In this document: positions 1 to 5,689 of the stretch, one piece after another
Layout: each line of letters starts with the position of its first letter
How positions within the stretch are numbered: the stretch's first letter is position 1
NCBI GenBank assembly: GCA_023446675.1
Contig: JAEXPO010000343.1
Location: 1-7,944, forward strand
Direction of reading: 5' to 3'
Source: Bacillota bacterium
GTDB lineage: Bacteria; Bacillota; Clostridia; DSM-8532
DNA length: 7,944 nucleotides
Made by a program: the position numbers and the translations under genes
Notes under the pieces: model-generated
What the model saw: the letters and a program-made list of their open reading frames with translations, nothing else
Databases searched by the model: none
Told to the model about the DNA's origin: nothing

Positions 1-2
1 GC

Positions 3-1259
3 GGTATACGCGTGCTTCTGATTGAAAAAAATGCCTTTTTGGGAGGCAATATGACAGGGGGACTTCCCTGGCTGGGATTTCACGAAAAGAGTTCGGGAAA
101 CCCGGTTGTTGGCGGTATTCCTTTGGAAATAATCCAAATCCTGCAAAAGCAGGGGGCGGCTACCGAGTTTGTTTTTGACCCCATAACCGGCAGTGCTGTG
201 GGGGTAAATCCCGCAATGCTTAAATTAGTGTTATTCGACATTCTTAAACAAGCCGGGGTGGATTTCTTAATGCACAGTATGGTTACCCATGCTGAAGAAA
301 ATAAGATAACGGTTCACAATAAAGAGGGCAGCCGTACATTCGACGGGAAAATTATTATCGATTGTACCGACAGCGCGGATGTGTGCGTGCTTGCGGGAGC
401 GGAATACACCTATGGCCGGAAGAACGACGGAAAGACGCAGGTAGCTAGCTGTATAGCCAGATTTACAGATATCGACTATCCGGAAATGCTGGCGTATTTT
501 AAACAAAATCCAACACAGATCCGTCCTTTTGCACTTGAAAAACACGTATGCGAAAAGCTGCTTAAACAGATGGAGACGGCGCCGATCGCCATCCTGGGCG
601 CCTTTTCCAATATTATAAAAGGTGCCAGAAGAGACGGCTTAGAATATAAACGCGACCAGTTGATCGGCGTGGTTTTTCCTCCCCTGAAAGAGTTGATGCT
701 GGTGGCCAGCAGGGTTGAAGGGGTTAATGTCAACGATGCGCAAAACCATACCCGGAGCGAAATTGAAGGAGTGCTGCAGACCAAGGTAATACTGGAGCTG
801 CTCCATAACTATATCCCCGGGTGCCGCAATGTACGGCTGCTTGCTTTCGGACCTCAGATCGGAGTCAGAGAGACGCGCCATATCCACTGCGACCATATGC
901 TAAGTGCCGATGACCTGCTTGAGCCGGCCTTTTTTCATGACAGTATAGCCAAAGGCAATTATCATCTTGACATTCATTCTCCCGACCATGGGGGGCTTGA
1001 GACCAGGCAGCCCCCCGTGTATCAGATTCCCTACCGTAGCCTTCTGCCAAAAGGGCTGGAATGTATGCTGGTTGCAGGCCGTTGCATAGGTGCGGATCAC
1101 GAAGCTATGTCCTCAACCAGAGTAGCCCCGATAGTAGGAGCACTAGGGGAGGCGGCCGGCACCGCGGCGTCCATAGCGGTAAAGAAGAATGTACCATTAC
1201 GTGAAATCGACATAAATGAGCTGCAAAATACATTGCATGCCAGGGGAGCAATTTTTTAA
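3..1259 (+). CDS. FAD-dependent oxidoreductase, 5'-truncated
   Basis: The frame is open from the window edge, so the start codon and the N-terminal GxGxxG dinucleotide-binding loop lie upstream. The GTG at 12 is internal: the preceding codons read G-I-R and lead into VLLIEK, the second beta strand of a Rossmann fold whose Glu normally contacts the FAD ribose. Next comes FLGGNMTGGLPWLGFH, typical of the FAD_oxidored (pfam12831-type) family. Near the C-terminus, CMLVAGRCIGADHEA followed by GALGEAAGTAASIAV is the family's closing FAD-binding segment. The visible part is about 418 residues, so only about 25 seem missing. No signal peptide can be assessed. Related proteins often sit in sugar-utilisation clusters of Firmicutes, and their substrates are mostly unknown. 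Here it lies upstream of a YhcH-like protein, a fucosidase and a sialic acid lyase, which suggests a sugar or sugar-acid substrate (inference). Family assignment is firm; the reaction is not. Confidence 0.88.
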   Translation, partial: GIRVLLIEKNAFLGGNMTGGLPWLGFHEKSSGNPVVGGIPLEIIQILQKQGAATEFVFDPITGSAVGVNPAMLKLVLFDILKQAGVDFLMHSMVTHAEENKITVHNKEGSRTFDGKIIIDCTDSADVCVLAGAEYTYGRKNDGKTQVASCIARFTDIDYPEMLAYFKQNPTQIRPFALEKHVCEKLLKQMETAPIAILGAFSNIIKGARRDGLEYKRDQLIGVVFPPLKELMLVASRVEGVNVNDAQNHTRSEIEGVLQTKVILELLHNYIPGCRNVRLLAFGPQIGVRETRHIHCDHMLSADDLLEPAFFHDSIAKGNYHLDIHSPDHGGLETRQPPVYQIPYRSLLPKGLECMLVAGRCIGADHEAMSSTRVAPIVGALGEAAGTAASIAVKKNVPLREIDINELQNTLHARGAIF

Positions 1260-1265
1260 ATTTAA

Positions 1266-1397
1266 AAGGATATATATGAAAGTTTGAGAATATTGCGTAA
1301 AGGTATCGGTGATGAAAAAATACTGACAAAAGTAACGACAGAGTTGCTAAGGTCTAATCAGCTATAGGAAGAAATGCTTTTTAATTGGTCAAAATGA
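1266..1397 (+). other. Spacer with possible degraded reading frame
   Basis: In the 159-bp gap between the oxidoreductase and the YhcH-like gene, the frame starting at AAG 1266 is open for 33 codons to an amber stop at 1365-1367. It then stays open for nine more codons to TGA at 1395. The translation (KDIYESLRILRKGIGDEKIL and onward) looks protein-like but has no ATG near its beginning. An AAAGGA followed by ATATATATG at 1276 gives only Met-Lys-Val-stop in another frame. This could be a fragment of a small gene broken by a frameshift, or chance. I recognise no family, and I see no convincing terminator or promoter in the gap. Confidence 0.18.
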
Positions 1398-1418
1398 AGG
1401 AAAGGTTGTTAAAAGATT

Positions 1419-1871
1419 ATGATCATGGATAGCGTTAAGCAGCTTACAGGTTATGAAGAACTCATTCCGGGGGTTGCAAGGATCGCCGAGTTTTTGTCCG
1501 GCTGTTCCGGCCAGACAAAAAACGGCCGTTATGATATTGACGGGGATCGTATTTACGCCAGTGTATTTGAATATGACACGGTTTCACCGGATGAGATGAA
1601 ATGGGAAAGTCATCGGGAATATATTGATCTGCATGTCCCGCTTATGGGTGAGGAATGCATTTTTTGGGCGCCTGTCGAAGAACTTACCGGCATAGTGGAT
1701 TACAACCCTGACAATGATTGTGAATTTTATAAGGGAGAATACAGGCAGATAGTGAATGCAACGCTGGGGCTGTGCCTTTTCTTTTTTCCTTGGGACGGCC
1801 ATAAGGTTAAATGTCATTTACATGGTTCCGGCCATGTTAAAAAGGTTGTCATTAAGATCAAAATCACATGA
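1419..1871 (+). CDS. YhcH/YjgK/YiaL (DUF386) family protein
   Basis: This 150-residue protein matches the usual length of the YhcH/YiaL/TabA family, small cytoplasmic cupin-like proteins that bind a metal. Family hallmarks are visible: the W-E-S-H-R-E-Y-I-D-L-H block around E63 and H65 with GEE shortly after, then the FFPWDGH segment around H128. The C-terminal VKKVVIKIKI strand is also typical. E. coli yhcH is the last gene of the nanATEK-yhcH sialic acid operon, and relatives are linked to sugar-epimerase or anomerase-like roles, so its presence near nanA fits sialic acid catabolism. A GAAGGAAAGG stretch at 1396-1405 serves ATG 1419. A second in-frame ATG at 1425 lies further from it, so 1419 is preferred. 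In relatives the residue two after the second histidine is usually Pro (H-x-P); here it is Val (H-K-V). Family is confident; exact substrate unknown. Confidence 0.88.
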   Translation: MIMDSVKQLTGYEELIPGVARIAEFLSGCSGQTKNGRYDIDGDRIYASVFEYDTVSPDEMKWESHREYIDLHVPLMGEECIFWAPVEELTGIVDYNPDNDCEFYKGEYRQIVNATLGLCLFFFPWDGHKVKCHLHGSGHVKKVVIKIKIT

Positions 1872-1928
1872 TGAGGCTAGAAAATTGAAATAAACACTTT
1901 ACACAGGAACGCTATCGGAGGAAAGCAG

Positions 1929-3167
1929 ATGATCCGGAGTTTTGGTGATGGAAGAGACTGGTTTTTTGAGCATAAGCTGGGCATGTTTGTCCACTGGGGA
2001 CTGTATTCCGTGCCGGCCTGGCATGAACAGATTATATGGCGTGGTGAATACAGGCGGAGTGAATATGAGGGGCTTAAGGACAGATTTAATCCTGCTGACT
2101 ATGATCCAGATCGCTGGATTGACCTTATGGAAAGCTGCGGAATGACCTTCATGGTATTCACTGCCAAGCATCATGACGGGTTCTGCATGTTTGATACCAA
2201 ATATTCCGATTACAATATTATGAATACGCAATATGGCAAGGACGTGCTGGGAATGTTGGCCGATGCCTGTGCGAGGCGTAATATAAAGCTTGGAATTTAT
2301 TATTCCCTGCCGGATTGGCACCACCCAAACTATCCTAACATGGGCCGCCATCACGAGATGTGGGGGCAGAGGACAGGAGATGAACCGGATGAGGCAAAAT
2401 ATCTGGATTATGTCAAAAATCAGGTAACTGAGCTTTGTACGAATTACGGGGATATTTGTGAATTTTTTTGGGATGTGAACACAGCCGAATTCTGCGATCC
2501 TGATCTGAATGCACTTCTGCGAAGGCTCCAGCCCAATATGGTTATAAACGACAGAGGGCCTGGTGAGGGTGATTTTGGCACGCCCGAACGAAGCCTGCCG
2601 GACGGCGAGGAGTTCAGAATTCCTACCCAGGCCTGCAGCGCGCTGGGACGGGAAAGCTGGGGCTATCGCAAGGATGAGGATTATTACACGAATAAGTTCA
2701 TGATGAAATCAATCGACAAAATACTTTGTATGGGGGGGAGCTATCTGTTAAACATGGGCCCCTGTGCGGACGGCTCCATAGACCCGGCTTATACAGAGGG
2801 CTTTTCCGTCATTGGCGATTGGTACCGGCGAGTAGGGGAAGCCTTTCGGAGTACTTGTGCGGCGAGTTATCTCGTTTCAAAAAGTAAAGGAGATAGCCCG
2901 GTTCTGGCCACCAGACGGGGCAATGCTATTTATATACATCTTTATAAGGAACCGGATGCAAAAGGGCTGATTCTTAAGCCCATTTACCGCATGCCGCGCA
3001 GTGTGACACTCCTAAACGATGGAAGTCAGCTTGACTTTGATGTGGAGCTGATGCCGGAATACTGGCAGGAAAGGCCCTATCTTCACATTAAACGCCTGCC
3101 CGCAGACCGTTTTTATGGTGAAGTGATGGTTCTTAAGCTTTCTTATGCCATGGAGGATATTATCTAA
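1929..3167 (+). CDS. Alpha-L-fucosidase, GH29, intracellular
   Basis: The 412-residue protein carries the GH29 catalytic barrel and would hydrolyse terminal alpha-L-fucose from glycans. Key motifs in order: GMFVHWGLYSVPAWHEQ (residues 18-34, with H22), KHHDGF (80-85, with the H81-H82 substrate-binding pair), FFWD with D182 as the expected nucleophile, INDRG (206-210) and GTPER with E220 as the likely acid/base. These correspond by motif to H34, H128/H129, D224 and E266 of the Thermotoga maritima enzyme. SWGYRKDEDYY and GGSYLLNMGPCADG complete the fold. There is no signal peptide, so it should act in the cytoplasm on imported oligosaccharides. A short C-terminal beta domain follows the barrel, and no carbohydrate-binding module is seen. 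A strong CGGAGGAAAG site sits just before ATG 1929, 57 bp after the YhcH-like gene, consistent with an operon. One conserved Trp-Glu-x-Cys position reads T-Q-A-C (Q234) here. Linkage preference cannot be told from sequence. Confidence 0.9.
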   Translation: MIRSFGDGRDWFFEHKLGMFVHWGLYSVPAWHEQIIWRGEYRRSEYEGLKDRFNPADYDPDRWIDLMESCGMTFMVFTAKHHDGFCMFDTKYSDYNIMNTQYGKDVLGMLADACARRNIKLGIYYSLPDWHHPNYPNMGRHHEMWGQRTGDEPDEAKYLDYVKNQVTELCTNYGDICEFFWDVNTAEFCDPDLNALLRRLQPNMVINDRGPGEGDFGTPERSLPDGEEFRIPTQACSALGRESWGYRKDEDYYTNKFMMKSIDKILCMGGSYLLNMGPCADGSIDPAYTEGFSVIGDWYRRVGEAFRSTCAASYLVSKSKGDSPVLATRRGNAIYIHLYKEPDAKGLILKPIYRMPRSVTLLNDGSQLDFDVELMPEYWQERPYLHIKRLPADRFYGEVMVLKLSYAMEDII

Positions 3168-3275
3168 AACCGGGATTCTGGAAGGATAATCCTGCCTGCA
3201 TTTTCGTCGGCCTGGAGAAAGGGTTAGGTCAAAGGATTATGGGCAAAGGGGCGTATTAATGAAGTTATCTGCCTG

Positions 3276-3302
3276 TTGTGTTTACAATATATGAAATATA
3301 AA
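3276..3302 (+). promoter_or_regulatory. Weak candidate promoter upstream of nanA
   Basis: TTGTGT at 3276-3281 and TATAAA at 3297-3302 are separated by 15 bp in an AT-rich patch of the 171-bp gap before nanA. The spacing is short and the -35 is poor, so this is only a possibility; nanA may simply be read from upstream. The same gap begins with a small hairpin at 3171-3194 (GGATT pairing with AATCC, extended by a G-U and a C-G pair). No U-tract follows it directly, so I do not call a terminator. Confidence 0.18.
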
Positions 3303-3338
3303 AGATAGGTTCAAATAAAGGATAGGGAGATTAGGAGC

Positions 3339-4217
3339 ATGAAAAAACTTGATGGAATTTTCCCTGCGTTGCTTACACCTTTTACCAGGGAGAACAAGAT
3401 AAATGAAAAAGCATTGCAGGCACTTGTGAAAATGAATATTGAAAAAGGTGTCGACGGTTTTTATGTGGGAGGCAGCACAGCGGAAGCCTTTCTTCTTACC
3501 CTGGAAGAGCGGATGTATATACTTGACTTAGTTGTCGCCGAGACAAAAGGGAGGTGTGCCATAATATCACATATAGGCTGCATAAGCGAGGATGAGGCTA
3601 TAACGCTGGGTAAGCATGCGGAAAAAGCAGGTATCGATGCCATATCCTCAATTCCTCCTTTTTATTATGGTTTTTCTTTTGAGGAGATAAAAAACTATTA
3701 TTATGGTCTTGCGGACAATGTCGATCTTCCAATAATTCTTTACAACTTCCCTGCAAATTCCGGAGTTACTCTCAATCTGGATAATATGGGTGAATTTTTT
3801 TGCGACAGCAGGTTTATAGGCCTCAAGCATACTTCCAGCGACTTATTTACCTTGGAGAGAGTAAAACAAAAATACAGCAATGTGACCACATACAACGGGT
3901 ACGATGAAATTTTCCTGGCAGGACTTATCATGGGGGCTGACGGAGGAATAGGAAGCACCTATAACTTCATGGCAGAGAAATTCATTAAAATCAGAAAGCT
4001 ATTTAGAGAAAACAAAATTAATGAAGCACAGGAAATAATGACAAGTGCCAATGAGATAATAAAGCTTCTGATAAAAGTAGGAGTGCTTCCTGGCGAAAAA
4101 GAAATTCTTAATATGATGGGACTTGAGTTTGGTGAATGCAGAAAGCCTTTCCGGAGACTTGATGATGAGAGTAAAAAGCTTCTCAGGGATGTATGCCTGG
4201 CAAATGGAGTGCTGTGA
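3339..4217 (+). CDS. nanA: N-acetylneuraminate lyase (sialic acid aldolase)
   Basis: This 292-residue class I aldolase of the DapA/NanA superfamily would cleave N-acetylneuraminate to N-acetylmannosamine and pyruvate in the cytoplasm. The Schiff-base lysine is K163 in IGLKHTS, and the catalytic tyrosine is Y135 in YNFPANSG. The lyase-specific substrate-contact residues are all present: G187, D189 and E190 in YNGYDEIF, and S206 in GADGGIGSTYN. These equal G189, D191, E192 and S208 of E. coli NanA with a constant offset of two. The ending LLIKVGVLPGEKEIL and CRKPF also matches NanA better than dihydrodipicolinate synthase, which has Arg at the position held here by N140. Two oddities: the pyruvate-binding GSTGE motif reads GSTAE (A48), and E. 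coli L142 is replaced by N140. An AGGGAGA site at 3324-3330, eight bases upstream, supports ATG 3339. The gene is AT-richer than its neighbours. A terminator follows, ending this unit. Confidence 0.9.
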   Translation: MKKLDGIFPALLTPFTRENKINEKALQALVKMNIEKGVDGFYVGGSTAEAFLLTLEERMYILDLVVAETKGRCAIISHIGCISEDEAITLGKHAEKAGIDAISSIPPFYYGFSFEEIKNYYYGLADNVDLPIILYNFPANSGVTLNLDNMGEFFCDSRFIGLKHTSSDLFTLERVKQKYSNVTTYNGYDEIFLAGLIMGADGGIGSTYNFMAEKFIKIRKLFRENKINEAQEIMTSANEIIKLLIKVGVLPGEKEILNMMGLEFGECRKPFRRLDDESKKLLRDVCLANGVL

Positions 4218-4274
4218 GGAGAGAGTGAAAATTGAGGAATGAGCGCCCTAACGCTTTCTGTGGCTTATACGGAG

Positions 4275-4310
4275 AAACGGTGGACATTGTGTCTGCCGTT
4301 TTCTGTTTCT
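4275..4310 (+). terminator. Rho-independent terminator after nanA
   Basis: AAACGGTGGACA (4275-4286) pairs with TGTCTGCCGTTT (4290-4301) around a three-base TTG loop. Of the 12 pairs, two are G-U wobbles in RNA. The stem runs into a T-rich tail, TTTTCTGTTTCT (4299-4310). A longer alternative fold also exists, because CGGAGAAA at 4270-4277 can pair with TTTCTCCG at 4306-4313. It lies 58 bases after the nanA stop and separates the catabolic genes from the importer genes. Confidence 0.65.
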
Positions 4311-4410
4311 CCGGCAATCCGCACATAGTAAACGGGATAATGGATGTTAGCGGCAAACACTTAAAAAAACCCAGCCGGTATTTTTAGTTCGTCTTAACAG
4401 AAAAAATGCA

Positions 4411-4425
4411 TAAAAACGTTTTACT
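4411..4425. promoter_or_regulatory. Operator 1 (upstream AAAACGTTTT palindrome)
   Basis: A perfect 10-bp palindrome, AAAACGTTTT (4413-4422), sits in the 15-base string TAAAAACGTTTTACT, which is repeated exactly at 4517-4531. Its centre is 4417/4418, 106 bp before the next copy. The CG-centred A/T-flanked form is typical of LacI-family operators. It lies about 130 bp upstream of the predicted transcription start, so it would serve as an auxiliary looping site. Confidence 0.65.
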
Positions 4426-4513
4426 AAAAATAATCAATAATTGATGCAAATTTAACAAATTAAATTGATAAAGTATACTGTAATCTATAATAAAAATAAA
4501 TTTATATAAAGTA

Positions 4514-4542
4514 TTGTAAAAACGTTTTACTTAATTTATAAT
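4514..4542 (+). promoter_or_regulatory. Sigma-A-type promoter for the importer genes
   Basis: TTGTAA (4514-4519) and a perfect TATAAT (4537-4542) are separated by 17 bp. Transcription would start near 4549, giving a leader of roughly 210 bases. The palindrome at 4516-4530 covers most of the -35 and spacer, so a bound repressor would exclude RNA polymerase. A second possible promoter, TTGATA (4465-4470) with TATAAT (4486-4491), has only a 15-bp spacer and is less convincing. Confidence 0.6.
4516..4530. promoter_or_regulatory. Operator 2 (palindrome overlapping the promoter)
   Basis: GTAAAAACGTTTTAC is centred on the CG at 4523/4524 and nearly symmetric out to the G and C ends, with one extra A in the left arm. 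It lies over the -35 and spacer of the predicted promoter, the expected place for a primary repressor site. It does not fit the CcpA cre consensus (TGWAANCGNTNWCA) well: three of the defined outer positions mismatch. A dedicated LacI-family regulator is therefore more likely than general catabolite control. Confidence 0.7.
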
Positions 4543-4622
4543 GAAATCATAAAAAACATTACTGATACAGAAGTTGTATTTGGAGTAATTGCTAAAATGC
4601 AACTAATATTCTACATAGAATA

Positions 4623-4636
4623 ATAAAACGTTTTAT
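4623..4636. promoter_or_regulatory. Operator 3 (downstream palindrome)
   Basis: ATAAAACGTTTTAT is a perfect 14-bp palindrome centred at 4629/4630, exactly 106 bp after operator 2. It lies in the predicted transcribed leader, about 120 bases before the permease start, and could act as a roadblock or a looping partner. It contains the ATG at 4635, which argues against that ATG being a start codon. Confidence 0.65.
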
Positions 4637-4718
4637 GGAATCTGTAATATGTCCTATGCCAGAGCAAAATCCCCAGGAAAGAAACCTTATTATAGACATT
4701 ATTCGACAATCTCTCTTT

Positions 4719-4739
4719 GGCCGGGGGAGAAATACGGCC
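4719..4739 (+). other. Small hairpin in the permease leader
   Basis: GGCCG (4719-4723) can pair with CGGCC (4735-4739) around an 11-base loop containing GGGGAGA. It ends just before the ATG at 4740 and eight bases before the AGGAGG used by ATG 4758. It could modulate translation initiation, but a five-pair stem this size can occur by chance. Confidence 0.25.
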
Positions 4740-4757
4740 ATGAAGCAGGAGGTTTTT

Positions 4758-5675
4758 ATGGGTAAGCAGAGCTTTCTTTCGCGTCTTAAGCGTCAATTGC
4801 CCCTTCAAATGATGGTGTGGCCCGGTCTCATTTTTATGATTATTTTCTGCTACCTGCCTATTTATGGCCTGTCGGTTGCCTTTAAACGCTACACTGTGGT
4901 GGATACCATTCAAAATGCACCGTGGGTAGGGCTGGAAAATTTCAGGATCGCCTTTACGGACAGCTTTTTCTGGGCTTCAGTGGTAAACACTCTGGGCATA
5001 AGCCTTTTAAAGCTTCTCATCAGCTTTCCGCTTCCCATTTTTATTGCCGTACTTATCAGCGAGCTGAAAACAGGCCGATTTAAAAGGGTAGTACAAACCG
5101 TTTCCTACCTGCCGCATTTCCTTTCGTGGGTAGTTCTGGGTGGTATCGTTATCAATGCATTGTCCACCACTGGGATTTTTTCGACCCTTATGCAGGGACT
5201 GGGTCTTATTGACCGGCCGGTGAATTATCTGGTTCAGCAGGAAAAGTACTGGATGATAGCGGTTTTGAGCGATGTATGGAAGGAAACCGGGTGGAATACG
5301 ATTCTTTACCTGGCCGTTATTACCGGCATTGATCCTACCTATTATGAAGCGGCTCGGATAGACGGCGCGGGTAAGCTGCGGCAAATCTGGAATATAACCC
5401 TGCCCTTGATGCGGCGTATTGTGGCTTTGAACTTCGTTCTTACCATTGGCGGACTTTTGGGGTCCAACCTGGATCAGACCCTAGTACTTATGAATTCCCT
5501 AAATCGCCCCAGGGCGGAGGTTATCAATTCCTATGTCTTCTCAATAGGTCTTGCCCAGGGAGATTTCTCCTATGCCACCGCCGTAGGGCTGGCCATTTCG
5601 CTTGTGTCACTGGTACTTGTGCTTTCAGCAAATGCTGTTACAAAACGGCTCAATCATGATGAATCCATTTTTTAA
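4758..5675 (+). CDS. ABC sugar transporter permease, LplB/CUT1 type
   Basis: This is one of two inner-membrane subunits of a carbohydrate importer. From ATG 4758 it is 305 residues, a normal length for the LplB/UgpA group. AGGAGG (4747-4752) lies five bases before this ATG, and MGKQSFLSRLKRQ is a typical cytoplasmic start. In-frame ATGs at 4635 and 4740 lack as good a site. About six membrane spans are visible, the first near residues 16-42 (GLIFMIIFCYLPIYGLSVAF). YLPHFLSWVVLGG (117-129) is a hallmark of the family. The cytoplasmic EAA loop that docks the ATPase reads EAARIDGAG from E197, followed by ITLPLMR. The second permease starts 14 bp downstream. Expression is probably controlled by the three-operator promoter. 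LplB-type systems usually carry oligosaccharides or modified sugars, and the actual cargo is inferred only from neighbouring genes. Confidence 0.9.
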   Translation: MGKQSFLSRLKRQLPLQMMVWPGLIFMIIFCYLPIYGLSVAFKRYTVVDTIQNAPWVGLENFRIAFTDSFFWASVVNTLGISLLKLLISFPLPIFIAVLISELKTGRFKRVVQTVSYLPHFLSWVVLGGIVINALSTTGIFSTLMQGLGLIDRPVNYLVQQEKYWMIAVLSDVWKETGWNTILYLAVITGIDPTYYEAARIDGAGKLRQIWNITLPLMRRIVALNFVLTIGGLLGSNLDQTLVLMNSLNRPRAEVINSYVFSIGLAQGDFSYATAVGLAISLVSLVLVLSANAVTKRLNHDESIF

Positions 5676-5689
5676 GGAGGTATGCGAGG

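Larger units (their letters stand above)
4218..4757 (+). other. Intergenic regulatory region before the importer
   Basis: About 540 bp separate the nanA stop from the preferred permease start. The region holds the nanA terminator, then about 90 bp with nothing recognisable, then an AT-rich stretch with a promoter and three evenly spaced palindromes, and finally a leader just upstream of permease 1. The permease frame happens to be open back to an ATG at 4635, but that ATG lies inside the third palindrome and has no ribosome binding site. I therefore read 4635-4757 as untranslated leader. No tRNA, riboswitch or other small gene is apparent. Confidence 0.6.

Noticed and set aside
639..1100. Overlapping minus-strand reading frames inside the oxidoreductase and other genes
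   Set aside because: They lie opposite clearly conserved coding sequence, show no recognisable domain and lack ribosome binding sites.
1893..1925. Resemblance of CACTTTACACAGGAA to the E. coli lac promoter and lacZ leader
   Set aside because: No -10 element lies at the right distance, and the similarity is short. The GGAGG part is simply the ribosome binding site of the fucosidase.
3171..3194. Terminator after the fucosidase
   Set aside because: The stem is only seven pairs with a 10-base loop and no T-tract directly after it.
3339..4217. Dihydrodipicolinate synthase (dapA) as the identity of the aldolase
   Set aside because: The Arg typical of DHDPS after YNVP is absent, while the NanA-specific GYDE and GADGGIGSTYN motifs and the C-terminal CRKPF are present.
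4411..4636. CcpA cre sites
   Set aside because: The palindromes share the central CG but mismatch the outer conserved TG and CA positions of the cre consensus.
4635..4757. N-terminal extension of permease 1 starting at ATG 4635
   Set aside because: The ATG is inside a perfect palindrome, has no ribosome binding site, and the 41 encoded residues do not look like a permease N-terminus. AGGAGG before ATG 4758 is far better.
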